A stretch of DNA of 64,000 bases. It comes from Nodosilinea sp. E11 (GTDB lineage: Bacteria; Cyanobacteriota; Cyanobacteriia; Phormidesmidales; Phormidesmidaceae). The DNA is taken from positions 248,001 through 312,000 of the forward strand of contig NZ_CP136514.1 of NCBI RefSeq assembly GCF_032813545.1, in the 5' to 3' direction. Position numbers and translations under genes: made by a program. This document shows, piece after piece, positions 9,564 to 17,293 of the stretch. A model generated the notes under the pieces. The model had not been told where the DNA came from. It did not search any database and was given only the letters and a program-made list of their open reading frames with translations. The first letter of the stretch is position 1. Each line of letters starts with the position of its first letter.

Positions 9564-9776
9564 CTATCGGGGGCGGGTGCGTTCGCGCTGGCGCTGGAGG
9601 TCTTGCTGCATCAGGGCATAAACTCGATCGCATAGATGTCTCAGGGCTACAGGATCTTCAAAAATTTTGTCGGCTAAGCGACTGAGGTCGGCGATGTCTT
9701 GGGAGCCGAGAGCCCTGCTGTCCAAGGCCTGAACCAGCGGTGGCGAAGCATCAGTAAGATCAGACAGATCGGCCAT
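9564..9776 (-). CDS. Small eCIS-associated protein with basic C-terminal helix
   Basis: A 70-residue protein (MADLSDLTDASPPL) starting at ATG 9776, four bases after the DUF6760 stop; a longer reading from TTG 9809 would overlap that gene and is less likely. Residues 35-70 form an amphipathic, increasingly basic helix (LRHLCDRVYALMQQDLQRQ) that resembles the last 30 residues of the giant repetitive protein (LERLAQEIYQLLRQRL). The shared helix suggests that both dock on the same partner in the tube/baseplate complex, or that the giant protein arose by addition of repeats to a protein of this kind. Its position between DUF6760 and a tube-fold gene places it with the conserved small genes of eCIS clusters. 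No function can be assigned. Confidence 0.7.
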   Translation of the reverse strand: MADLSDLTDASPPLVQALDSRALGSQDIADLSRLADKIFEDPVALRHLCDRVYALMQQDLQRQRERTRPR

Positions 9777-9780
9777 GGGG

Positions 9781-9921
9781 TTACTCGGTAAGGCGGTTAA
9801 TCTGGTCAATCCAGCGGTTGCGATCGCGGTGCTCTAGGCTCAAAATTTCGTCTAGGGTCCAGTGCACCTGCATCGACAAAAACGCTACCTCCGCCTGCAG
9901 GTCATCGGCGGGGTAGGTCAA
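9781..9921 (-). CDS. DUF6760-type small eCIS protein
   Basis: The C-terminal 45 residues (LQAEVAFLSMQVHWTLDEI, then LSLEHRDRNRWIDQINRL) match the pattern of DUF6760, a small domain found next to tail genes in eCIS and phage-tail-like clusters: E-A-F-h-xx-hhW-xx-eIhxLeHxxRxxWhxxI. The most economical start is TTG at 9921, which overlaps the TGA stop of the upstream gene (TTTGA) behind a GGGGGAG ribosome-binding sequence, giving a 46-residue protein by translational coupling. An ATG further upstream (9975) would give 64 residues but encodes a Cys/Arg/Gly-rich extension in the shadow of the preceding gene. Role unknown; probably assembly. Confidence 0.75.
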   Translation of the reverse strand: MTYPADDLQAEVAFLSMQVHWTLDEILSLEHRDRNRWIDQINRLTE

Positions 9922-10295
9922 AACTCCCCCGCCAGGGCAAGCTCCACGACGAAGGCATGGCAGCATTGGGGACACTCCGCCGGAATATGGGCCTGGTTAG
10001 ATTGGTTAATGCGGTTATAAAACTCCCGCAAATAGGCCAAGTCTACGGTAAATAGCTCTTCGAGCAGCGTGGGTGTCAGGGTAGACCATTCTCCTAAGCG
10101 GGTAATCACGCGGGCGAACATGACCAGGTCGGCGTAGCCCGGTTGGGCCTGGGCGGCGCGATCGCGCTCCACCGTCAACTCGTCCCGCGCGGTGGCCAAC
10201 CGCATGACTCCATGACGGTGCACAGTTCCGTCGCTGCCCAGCAAGCCCCGAGGCAGGGTAAAGGCAAATTCGGTAGGGGGAAGTAACGCAGTCAT
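9918..10295 (-). CDS. Tail-assembly-type eCIS protein with C-terminal CxxCC
   Basis: This 125-residue protein has the pattern 'FAFTLPRGLLGSDGTVHRHG', 'MRLATARDEL', 'FARVITRLGEW', 'LLEELFTVDLAYLREFYNRIN', resembling small cytoplasmic tail-assembly proteins found in eCIS clusters between tube genes and DUF6760. It is a clear paralogue of the next gene upstream (10318-10737), sharing all four blocks. It differs by a C-terminal extension with CPQCC, which may bind a metal but has only one cysteine cluster. The likely role is chaperoning tube or tape proteins during assembly; that is inferred from position and size. Confidence 0.75.
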   Translation of the reverse strand: MTALLPPTEFAFTLPRGLLGSDGTVHRHGVMRLATARDELTVERDRAAQAQPGYADLVMFARVITRLGEWSTLTPTLLEELFTVDLAYLREFYNRINQSNQAHIPAECPQCCHAFVVELALAGEF

Positions 10296-10317
10296 GGGCG
10301 CGGGTGGGTAAACGGTA

Positions 10318-10737
10318 TTAGGCGATCGCGGGCTCTGGGCTGTCTAGCTCGTTGATGTGGCGGTAAAACTTTTGCAAATAGTCTAGGTCACAGGCAAATA
10401 GTCCTTCGATTACCAGAGGCGAAACCGCACCGAGGGCTCCCAATTGGGTAATCACCCGCGATAAAATAATTACCGTGGCATAGGCCGGGTTGGACTGCAC
10501 TCGGGGGTCTCGCATAGGCACAATTTCATCAATCGCCTTGGCTAACCGCATGATGCCTTTGCGATGGAGATTGCCGTCGCTATCGAGATAGCCCTTGGGC
10601 AACTCAAAGGCAAATTCCATTTGCAACCTGTTAGCAACTATGGGTCCTCGGTCGCCTTCGGGTGTTGGTGCGATCGCAACTCCAGACTGTTTTACGATTG
10701 GTGGTAACCCAAGCTCATTACTAAACTGCATCGACAT
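10318..10737 (-). CDS. Tail-assembly-type eCIS protein (paralogue of neighbour)
   Basis: A 139-residue protein with an N-terminal unstructured leader of about 35 residues followed by 'FAFELPKGYLDSDGNLHRKG', 'MRLAKAIDEI', 'ILSRVITQLGAL', 'VIEGLFACDLDYLQKFYRHIN'. Every block aligns with the 9918-10295 protein, so the pair arose by duplication. It lacks the cysteine tail of its paralogue. No membrane segments are present. The gene lies 90 bp downstream of a tube-fold gene, with a short AT-rich gap. Probably an assembly factor of the tail tube; function not directly demonstrated by the sequence. Confidence 0.75.
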   Translation of the reverse strand: MSMQFSNELGLPPIVKQSGVAIAPTPEGDRGPIVANRLQMEFAFELPKGYLDSDGNLHRKGIMRLAKAIDEIVPMRDPRVQSNPAYATVIILSRVITQLGALGAVSPLVIEGLFACDLDYLQKFYRHINELDSPEPAIA

Positions 10738-10827
10738 AGCTCACCATTCCCTCTAGCCCTAATATTTGATTTTGATTGCGTTACACAAGACAATAGTAAT
10801 GCGCCCCTAGCCCTGCTCCATCGATAT

Positions 10828-11319
10828 TTATTTAGGCTCGACCCGATTGAGATATTCCACCACTACCTCCATTTCTTCAACATTAAAATCGCCGCTATTA
10901 ACGTCTAAATCAGAAATTTTATAGCGCACAGGCCAGGCTCCCTGAAACTCAAACCGAAACTGTTCCTCCGCAGCTTGGTTGTAGATCACTAAAGCACCAT
11001 CCCGACGCTGCTCGGCCCAGTGGCCCTGCTGAATTTGTTGCAGCCAGTTCCACAAGGTCATGGAAGAAGTTAACCCCCGGCGCAAGGACAAATTAGTATA
11101 AGTCACATTCCCCGGCAACTTAGTTCGAACCACGCGTCCCTTAGTGTCACCTTTTTTACCCCATAACTGGGGTGTTACCTCACTGATCTCAATCACATCT
11201 TGGGATTGTTGAAAGCCACTACAGTCCATAAAAATGCCGTCAACGCTATCGTTGCTGCCTTCTAATTTGAGCTCTAAATAGAAGCGAGCATTGCTGAGTA
11301 GTTCAGGAAAGCCAGTCAT
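10828..11319 (-). CDS. Phage-tail-tube-fold CIS protein (third tube paralogue)
   Basis: The 163-residue protein shows the gp19-like tube signature: ARFYLELKLEG at the N-terminus, a central 'YTNLSLRRGLTSSMTLWNWL' block, 'GALVIYNQ' and a closing 'WPVRYKISDLDVNSGDFNVEEMEVVVEY'. The RRGL and WNW motifs group it with the 8999-9535 protein, while the two upstream tube genes form a second type. Tube proteins stack as hexameric rings inside the sheath; eCIS usually encode one major tube protein and one or two baseplate-proximal variants, and this is likely such a variant. It begins three bases after the stop of the upstream tube gene. Confidence 0.92.
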   Translation of the reverse strand: MTGFPELLSNARFYLELKLEGSNDSVDGIFMDCSGFQQSQDVIEISEVTPQLWGKKGDTKGRVVRTKLPGNVTYTNLSLRRGLTSSMTLWNWLQQIQQGHWAEQRRDGALVIYNQAAEEQFRFEFQGAWPVRYKISDLDVNSGDFNVEEMEVVVEYLNRVEPK

Positions 11320-11322
11320 AGG

Positions 11323-11805
11323 TTATAGCTTGCGAATAACCTGAGTAAAGTAGAGTTCAAGGGTGTCTTCAGCCAGCTGACCACCGCTGTCTACGGAGAG
11401 AGAACTAATCTGGGTTATAGAGCCTGGATACAGATCGGTAAAGTTAAACCGCATCGCTTCTTTACCATCTGGATCGTAGATTACTAGGGAGCCTGTCTTA
11501 CGGCTTGCTATAGCTTCGGCTCCTCCCCCAGAATAGGCATCTGGGTGGCACTTATTGTACCAATCAAATAACTTTTCCTGATCGCCTTCATTGCCCCCCA
11601 CATAGGTGAGGGTAATGGCTGAATCGTACTCTACTCCGCCAATGATGGCCTGAGTCTGGGTCTTGGCACCTTTAGTAACGCCAATGGCAGAGTCGCCTCC
11701 GGCAACGGTCATCGAAATTGAAGGCCCAGAGACGGTCTTGACCAAGAGGGCCGTAACGCCATCAATTTCAAAGTAGAATTTGGAACTGGTTAGATACTGA
11801 ACCAT
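11323..11805 (-). CDS. Phage-tail-tube-fold CIS protein (second tube paralogue)
   Basis: At 160 residues, this tube-fold protein starts with 'SSKFYFEIDGV' and ends with 'SITQISSLSVDSGGQLAEDTLELYFTQVIR', the last strand pattern of gp19-like tube proteins. The central region has 'GSLVIYDPDGKEAMRFNF', closely matching 'GAITAYDSDGKEIARWDF' in the 11818-12315 protein, so these two are sister paralogues of the major-tube type. It follows that gene by 12 bp and is tightly coupled to the next tube gene (3 bp). Which of the two forms the bulk of the tube cannot be told from the sequence. Confidence 0.92.
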   Translation of the reverse strand: MVQYLTSSKFYFEIDGVTALLVKTVSGPSISMTVAGGDSAIGVTKGAKTQTQAIIGGVEYDSAITLTYVGGNEGDQEKLFDWYNKCHPDAYSGGGAEAIASRKTGSLVIYDPDGKEAMRFNFTDLYPGSITQISSLSVDSGGQLAEDTLELYFTQVIRKL

Positions 11806-11817
11806 TGTGGATTATTC

Positions 11818-12315
11818 CTACTTGGTACGGTTAAATTTTTCACAGGTGAGGGTATAAGTTTCTTCAATGTAAGCATCGGCAGTAACATCGAGGTCTGCAC
11901 ATTTGTATTTGGAAGGCCAGGCCTCTAAAAAATCCCAACGGGCAATTTCTTTACCGTCACTGTCGTAGGCGGTGATAGCGCCCTCCTTGGTATTGCTGCG
12001 CCACTTCCCTTTACCGCCATTGGAAGCAGGCAGACACTCTTCAAACCACTTATACATTTTGACGCTAGTGCTTTTGCTATCGCCGCTGGCAATACAAACA
12101 CAGTCAATGGTAAAGAGCCCCTCAAAACCAGCAGAGTTTACCTGCATAATGGACTTGCCACCCTTGGTGGTGCCTATAGCTTTCTGGCCGCCCTGCACCT
12201 TGGGTTTGTATTGGGGTAGGCTGACGCTTTTAAAAATAGATTCTTCCCCTTCAGCAATGCCTTTGATTTCTAAATAGAAACTACTAGGGGCTAGGGGTTT
12301 ATTCAGATCGGCCAT
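11818..12315 (-). CDS. Phage-tail-tube-fold CIS protein (probable major tube)
   Basis: This 165-residue protein is the first tube gene after the sheath, the position of the major tube protein in eCIS and phage tails. It carries 'SSFYLEIKGIAEGEESIFKS', 'GAITAYDSDGKEIARWDF' and a closing 'WPSKYKCADLDVTADAYIEETYTL' segment. A ribosome-binding sequence GAGGAAAT lies just ahead of the ATG at 12315. Inner-tube rings of this family form the channel through which cargo passes on sheath contraction. The gene is separated from the sheath gene by a 155-bp gap with a long inverted repeat. Confidence 0.92.
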   Translation of the reverse strand: MADLNKPLAPSSFYLEIKGIAEGEESIFKSVSLPQYKPKVQGGQKAIGTTKGGKSIMQVNSAGFEGLFTIDCVCIASGDSKSTSVKMYKWFEECLPASNGGKGKWRSNTKEGAITAYDSDGKEIARWDFLEAWPSKYKCADLDVTADAYIEETYTLTCEKFNRTK

Positions 12316-12377
12316 GGCATTATTTCCTCAACATTGTCAGGTTTTAGCGAATAGAATGAATGGGCTAGATTGATGCA

Positions 12378-12446
12378 GTTAGGCAAAGCGCCGATGGAGT
12401 TTGACCACAATAGACTGGGTTAACAGTCCTCAGCGTTTTGCCTAAC
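12378..12446 (-). promoter_or_regulatory. Long stem-loop between sheath and first tube gene
   Basis: Arms GTTAGGCAAAGCGC (12378-12391) and GCGTTTTGCCTAAC (12433-12446) are complementary at 13 of 14 positions, separated by a 41-nt loop. It lies in the only sizeable gap inside the minus arm, after the sheath stop and before the tube gene. There is no U-tract next to it, so it looks less like a terminator than a processing or stabilising structure that could set the ratio of sheath to tube mRNA. Confidence 0.55.
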
Positions 12447-12470
12447 CTCTGATGTGCTTAGAACACTTAC

Positions 12471-14177
12471 TTATTGATTAGGAGCCCATTGGCTAATGCG
12501 GAAGATGACAAATTCTGCCGGGCGTACCGGACAGACGCCAACTTCTACATAGAGACGCCCTAGCATCATCGTTTCGTGGGTGTTGAGCTCACCATCGCAC
12601 TTCACAAAAAAGGCTTCTGCTGGGGATGAGCCAAAGAGCGCTCCTTCTCTCCAGAGTCGTTCTAGAAAATTGCTGACGGTGCGCGTGACTCTAGCCCAAA
12701 GGTCTTGATCGTTAGGCTCAAAGACAACCCACTGAGTGCCAATTTCAATCGATTTTTCGATGTAGCTGAGCAGACGACGAACGCTAATATAACGCCACTG
12801 CACATTGTCGGGTTCTACCAGGGTGCGCGCGCCCCACACCTTGAGGCCGCGATTGTAATTGGCGAAGTTGCGGATGCAGTTGATGCCCATGGGGTTGAGT
12901 AACTCCTGTTCGCGCATATTAGTCTCATAGGAGAGGCCGATAACACCGCGAGGGGTTTCGTTGGCGGGGGCTTTAAACACACCGCGCGATTCGTCGGTAC
13001 GGCACCAAATGCCCATCATGTGGCCACAGGGGGGCACCATAATCGGTCGACCGGCATTGCGGGGGTTAGCAACTTTAATCCAGGGATAGTAGAGTGCGCC
13101 AAACATTGAGCGGCGGTTGAATAGGCTCAGCCACTGAGCCACGTCCTGGGGTTTTTGCTGCTCGGGTGCTACGGCTTCCATGCCTTTGCCGGGTTTGATC
13201 GGTGGGGTGTCGATCACCGCCATGCGGTAGGCTGGCCCGGGGAAGGAGTTTTCACACATGCTCAGCATCGATTCCATGACGCCGTGCACCTGATCGATAT
13301 CCATTAACCCTTCCTGGTAGACCCGCATCAGGTCGGGGAAGGCGATCATGGCGGCTTCGTCCACTTCAAACATGCCCTGCATGCCGGTGCGATCGTCCCG
13401 TTGACCCTGGACATCGCGCGAAAAGCGGTCTTCAGGAGAAATGTAGGGCGGTGGCGATAGCTCGTAGACTCCGTTGGCTGGACGACGGGAGAGAGGCTGC
13501 CCAGCAAGAGAAATATCGGCGAGCGACACGTATTGGGACTCAGCCAGGGCGGCGATCGCATAGTCAGCCACCGCCGCCTGGGGTTCGGGGTTCATGGTCA
13601 GGTGGGGATAGCGCTCCACTTCTTCGCCGTCTTGGGTGACAAAAACAGTGAAGAACTCGCCTGTATTCATCGGTGGTTCGGCGTCGTCGGGGGCGTCATC
13701 GGCCAGGGGTTTGGGTTCACCATCGCGGATCACCACCCGAATTCGGCCCCCGCTACCCGCTGCCGGTAGAGCTGGCGTATCGTCGGCAGCCTGAAGGTTA
13801 AACCGCAGGGAGGGCTTACCGCTGGAGGTGGGCAATTTGTGGCCAGTATCCTCGGGGGGAGGCATGGGGGAACCGGGCAGACGGGTACCAATGCTGGTTA
13901 CCCAGCAGCGGCCACCACCGTTGAGAAACCAGCCGTTGACAGCAAAGGGTAGGTAGGCATTGAAGTCGGTAAAGCCGTCGGAACCCGGTTTGCCGAAGGC
14001 CTCTAAATACTGATCCCACGTGGTCACCAGCATGGGTTTAAAGAGTTCGGCATCGCCGCGCACGTCTTCGGTGAAGCCGATAAAGCCACCCACGCTGAGG
14101 CTGACGCCTTCAATGGGGCGACTGCCCCGATCCACTTCTTCGACGTAAACACCTGGAGCAAAATAATCAAGGGCCAT
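12471..14177 (-). CDS. CIS contractile tail sheath protein
   Basis: The 568-residue protein begins 'MALDYFAPGVYVEEVDRGSR', the classical tail sheath start, followed by 'IEGVSLSVGGFIGFTE'. The C-terminal third has the conserved sheath core: 'NRRSMFGALYYPWIKV', 'VPPCGHMMGIWCRTDESRGVFKAPANE', 'INCIRNFANYNRGLKVWGARTL', 'WRYISVRRLLSYIEKSIEIG', ending with 'VGVCPVRPAEFVIFRISQW'. The sheath forms stacked hexamers around the tube and contracts to drive it. Residues about 95-270 are a family-variable insertion exposed on the outside in related sheaths. Only one sheath gene is present, whereas the Serratia antifeeding prophage has three. The start at 14177 is preceded by a GGATGG ribosome-binding sequence. 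Confidence 0.97.
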   Translation of the reverse strand: MALDYFAPGVYVEEVDRGSRPIEGVSLSVGGFIGFTEDVRGDAELFKPMLVTTWDQYLEAFGKPGSDGFTDFNAYLPFAVNGWFLNGGGRCWVTSIGTRLPGSPMPPPEDTGHKLPTSSGKPSLRFNLQAADDTPALPAAGSGGRIRVVIRDGEPKPLADDAPDDAEPPMNTGEFFTVFVTQDGEEVERYPHLTMNPEPQAAVADYAIAALAESQYVSLADISLAGQPLSRRPANGVYELSPPPYISPEDRFSRDVQGQRDDRTGMQGMFEVDEAAMIAFPDLMRVYQEGLMDIDQVHGVMESMLSMCENSFPGPAYRMAVIDTPPIKPGKGMEAVAPEQQKPQDVAQWLSLFNRRSMFGALYYPWIKVANPRNAGRPIMVPPCGHMMGIWCRTDESRGVFKAPANETPRGVIGLSYETNMREQELLNPMGINCIRNFANYNRGLKVWGARTLVEPDNVQWRYISVRRLLSYIEKSIEIGTQWVVFEPNDQDLWARVTRTVSNFLERLWREGALFGSSPAEAFFVKCDGELNTHETMMLGRLYVEVGVCPVRPAEFVIFRISQWAPNQ

Positions 14178-14242
14178 TGGACGCCATCCTTACCGTAAGA
14201 ATATAGAGATTGAGTTATTGAGCTATGGGGAGCGATCGCCAG

Positions 14243-14824
14243 CTACCCCTGCGATCGCCGATCAACCAACGATCGCCTATCGCCATAGGGCGGAGCATGG
14301 GGCGGGGGCGTTTCGAGCAGCGATCCCCGCTCGAGGCTAGGAATTTCAAAGGGTGTGGTTACCATAATTTGCAGGGCCGGCCGCAAGGGAATGCCGATCG
14401 CGCTCCAAAAGGTGGGCTGGGCCATTAGCGTCATCGGCACAACGCTTAGGGGTAGTGCTTCGTAAGCCTGCAGGGGTGGAGAGAGAAATCGAGCCGGAAT
14501 GTAGGGGTATTGCAGCAGCAGGGTAAGGCTCTCCGACAGCATGTGCTGTTCCCCTAGTGCAGTATGGTCCTGCACCATCAACGCAAAGAACAGATCAAAC
14601 CAGAGCGGTGATCGGGCCTGGCTCCGGCCGTCTGCATTAACCTCATGGCTAGTCTCAGAGTAGTGGCCCTGGGCGGACTGGATCTCGTAGTGATAAAGAT
14701 TCAGGCAGGGCTTATGGTCGCGGCCCAAGCGCCCCGGATAACCAAAGTCAATCTGCTCGGTACTCGTTAGACATGTGCCTGAAGCGAGAATATTAGCTAC
14801 CGCCTGAGCGATCGCAGAGATCAT
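14243..14824 (-). CDS. DUF4255 / Pvc16-like tail terminator protein (first copy)
   Basis: This 193-residue protein matches the DUF4255 (Pvc16 N-terminal) pattern: an N-terminal helix 'MISAIAQAVANIL', the 'PCLNLYHYEIQSA' strand, then 'SPLWFDLFFALMVQDHTALGEQHMLSESLTLL' with the conserved W-L-LxL-Y-lhxxx---eq-lLg pattern. Pvc16/Afp16-type proteins cap the tail end distal to the baseplate and set tube length. It is the first gene of the minus arm and sits 65 bp ahead of the sheath. A second DUF4255 protein starts the structural genes of the plus arm, so the cluster carries two caps or one cap and one variant. Confidence 0.85.
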   Translation of the reverse strand: MISAIAQAVANILASGTCLTSTEQIDFGYPGRLGRDHKPCLNLYHYEIQSAQGHYSETSHEVNADGRSQARSPLWFDLFFALMVQDHTALGEQHMLSESLTLLLQYPYIPARFLSPPLQAYEALPLSVVPMTLMAQPTFWSAIGIPLRPALQIMVTTPFEIPSLERGSLLETPPPHAPPYGDRRSLVDRRSQG

Positions 14825-15394
14825 AGACCTAGACCGATGAGGTTCGCAGATTTAGCTTAAGGGCGGACAGGTTGCGACACGATTAGACTTAGGTCGAAAC
14901 TTTGCAGCTAACAGCTAGATCTATGGTCTAAGTAGAGCGGCTTAATTAAACTGAGCTAGGTTTTACCGCAGAACAAGGGTTTCAGACGTTTTTAAACCCA
15001 TTTAGTTGTGACACTCTACTGAGAAGCTTGAACCTTATCACCTTCACTCTTGTTAAAGAGCAAATATTTCATGTCAAGAGCTTTACTTGAATTCTGTAGC
15101 TACTCCAACTTTCTCAACATTAATTAACCTAAGCAGCTGGTTTTAATTCGGTTTTCAAATAATTGCTGGCCCGTTTGTCACCGTAAATTTAATTTACATT
15201 AGGCCAAGATAGTTGCCACAGAAGGATTTAATGCTTGAATATCAATAGTTGAATCGGGATTATTTTGGGGTATTATTGAGCTAGAAATTTATGGCTTTGC
15301 GGTATAAAGCTTTAGATTTTCTTTAGAATCTAGCGGTTAATCAAATAGGCATACAGGGCATTTTTACTCTTGAGGTCCTTAAGATTTACGAGTA
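14825..15394. promoter_or_regulatory. Divergent intergenic control region of the two CIS arms
   Basis: This 570-bp, AT-rich, gene-free region separates the divergent starts of the minus arm (ATG 14824) and the regulatory/plus arm (ATG 15395). It holds no reading frame with coding character. Both arms most likely start here, so it is the natural place for control of the whole injection system by the adjacent two-component pair. No clear operator repeat can be named by eye. Confidence 0.6.
15249..15276 (+). promoter_or_regulatory. Candidate promoter of the kinase-regulator-CIS arm
   Basis: TTGAAT (15249-15254) and TATTAT (15271-15276) are 16 bp apart and would place the transcript start about 110 bp before the kinase ATG. 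This is a pattern match only; the surrounding AT-richness makes chance matches likely. Confidence 0.3.
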
Positions 15395-16537
15395 ATGAAT
15401 CAAGCTGCGCCAACGCTTACAGGGCTACTTTCTACTGAGGTAGATGATTGTGCTTCAGCTGGTCAGCTACAGTTAATGCAGTTGGTACGTCAGTTTTCGG
15501 CAATTGCCGGTTGGTTGACCTATTACAATCCCCTAGCTAAGCAGCGTCAGTATTTCCGCACAGCTTTGCCGACCTCCGAGCATCATCAGTTTGCCAGTCA
15601 AGTCAAGGTTGAATCAGAAGAATTTCTACACCGCCTCACCCACCAAGCCCGAGAAGTGCAGCCCAACGTTTGGGAGTTTTCTTATCAATCTCCGACGGTT
15701 CCGGCTACTATTTATGGCCTCAAGTTTCAAGATGGGCTTAGTCCAGAGTGGGCCTATCTACTGCTCTGGGTCGAACGACCTCTTGTCCAACCTCAGCCGC
15801 TATTGCTGGGACTAGATATTGTCAGACGGTCTCTTGTCTTAGACCAACAGCAGGCCCGGCACCGTCAGCAAGCCGAGCAGTGCCAGCAAATTCTGCGGCG
15901 CATCGAGCATCAGCTACGCAACCCCCTGGCGGTGATTCATCTCTATGCCGCCAACCTGCACGAAAGCCTTCAGAGCGAGCAAGATCGCCTTCAGGCTGAC
16001 GCCATTCAAACGGCGGTCCAGCACCTGAGCGATCATCTAACTGAGCTGATCGCGGGTTGCCAACGTATCCAGGTGAGCGTAGAACGGTGTGACGTACAGG
16101 ACTTGTTTGCGGAGGTTTGGCAGGGGTTGCAGTTGTCCGCCCAGGCTAAACAGGTGCACCTAACTCTACCGTCTCAGCCCCTGCACATTATGGCCGATCG
16201 GGCCCAACTACTCCAGGGGTTTGAAAACCTGTTGAGCAATGCTCTGAGTTTTAGCCCTCCCCAGGGGAACGTTAACGTCCAATGGCAGCTATTCCGGCAG
16301 GAAGTGCTGATTACTATTGCTGACCAGGGACCGGGGCTGACCCCTGCCGACATGCAGCATATGTTTCGGCCCTACTACTCCAATCGGCCCCAGGGCAGCG
16401 GGTTGGGGTTGACCATCGCCCGGCAAATCGTGCAAGACCACGGCGGCAAGATTTGGGCCGACAATTTGCCGACCGGGGGCGCGCAGTTTTCCCTGGTGTT
16501 ACCTCGCCACCCACCATTGGGGGTGCGTGACGCCTAG
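15395..16537 (+). CDS. Soluble sensor histidine kinase next to CIS arms
   Basis: The 380-residue kinase has no membrane segment. Residues 1-140 are an unassigned sensory region; a coiled linker (QQQARHRQQAEQ) leads to the H-box RRIEHQLRNPLAVI with the phosphorylatable His172. The catalytic domain shows the N-box (NLLSNALSFSPP), G1 (DQGPGLTPADM), an F-box-like segment and G2 (GSGLGLTIARQIVQDHGG). All key residues are present, so it should be active. It is followed 78 bp downstream by a NarL-type response regulator and then by CIS genes on the same strand, so the pair probably controls the system. The signal is unknown; being cytoplasmic, it would sense an internal cue or a partner protein. Confidence 0.93.
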   Translation: MNQAAPTLTGLLSTEVDDCASAGQLQLMQLVRQFSAIAGWLTYYNPLAKQRQYFRTALPTSEHHQFASQVKVESEEFLHRLTHQAREVQPNVWEFSYQSPTVPATIYGLKFQDGLSPEWAYLLLWVERPLVQPQPLLLGLDIVRRSLVLDQQQARHRQQAEQCQQILRRIEHQLRNPLAVIHLYAANLHESLQSEQDRLQADAIQTAVQHLSDHLTELIAGCQRIQVSVERCDVQDLFAEVWQGLQLSAQAKQVHLTLPSQPLHIMADRAQLLQGFENLLSNALSFSPPQGNVNVQWQLFRQEVLITIADQGPGLTPADMQHMFRPYYSNRPQGSGLGLTIARQIVQDHGGKIWADNLPTGGAQFSLVLPRHPPLGVRDA

Positions 16538-16615
16538 CTCTAGATCCCGGCGGATGCCCCCCATGGTCAGAAATGTTTAGCTCACCTTACTCAGCCCACT
16601 TTTCTCAGCACACCT

Positions 16616-17293
16616 ATGAACCATGCTGCTCCGGTTTCTCTCTTGCTGGTTGAAGACTCTCAGCTGTTTCGTCAGGGCCTGCGCACCCTGCTCAATTTTT
16701 ATAATGCCAGTGGGGCTACCCCCCTGGCCATTGTGGGGGAGGCGGTAACCGAAGATCAGGCCCTGAAGCTCACCCAAACCCAGCACCCCAATCTCATGCT
16801 GCTCGATATGGAACTGGCCCAGGGCAGTGGGCTATCGGTGATGGAGGAGCTGCGGGGGGTGGCACATCCGCCGCGGGTGCTGGTGCTGTCGGCTCATCGG
16901 GAAGACGAGTCGGTGTTTCGGGCCATGCAGGCCGGTGCCCAGGGCTATGTCTGCAAAGATCGGGTGGCCGATCAGCTGGTGGAGGCGATCGCCACGGTAT
17001 TGCGAGACGAAGTTTACCTTTCGCCTGAAATCGCAGCCAGCTTTTTTCGCCTGTTTCGGTTCTACGGTGGACAGTCGCTCCAGGGAAGCCAAGACCTGCA
17101 TTTAACCGAGCGCGAACAGGAAGTACTGCACTGGCTGGTGCAGGGATCCTCTAACAACGCCATTGCTGAGCACCTGCATGTCACCGTAGCCACGGTTAAA
17201 GCACACCTGACCGGTATTTTTGAAAAACTCGGCGTCACCAGTCGCACCCAGGCCATTGTCAAAGCCCTTAAAGCAGGCCTAGTGACTGTATGA
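16616..17293 (+). CDS. NarL/LuxR-type response regulator coupled to CIS genes
   Basis: This 225-residue regulator has a receiver domain with acidic pair E13-D14 (LLVEDSQLF), phosphoacceptor Asp64 (LMLLDMELAQGSG) and Lys114 (YVCKDR). A LuxR-type helix-turn-helix follows at about 160-220 (LTEREQEVLHWLVQGSSNNAIAEHL). It is paired with the upstream histidine kinase. Its TGA stop overlaps the ATG of the DUF4255 gene (ATGA at 17290-17293), so regulator and structural genes are translationally coupled. That coupling is strong evidence that the regulator belongs to the injection-system operon and may autoregulate it. The receiver-HTH linker is of normal length. Confidence 0.95.
   Translation: MNHAAPVSLLLVEDSQLFRQGLRTLLNFYNASGATPLAIVGEAVTEDQALKLTQTQHPNLMLLDMELAQGSGLSVMEELRGVAHPPRVLVLSAHREDESVFRAMQAGAQGYVCKDRVADQLVEAIATVLRDEVYLSPEIAASFFRLFRFYGGQSLQGSQDLHLTEREQEVLHWLVQGSSNNAIAEHLHVTVATVKAHLTGIFEKLGVTSRTQAIVKALKAGLVTV

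Noticed and set aside
15301..15340. AGATTTTCTTTAGAATCT as a terminator or operator ahead of the kinase gene
   Set aside because: Imperfect, short arms in an AT-rich region; expected by chance.
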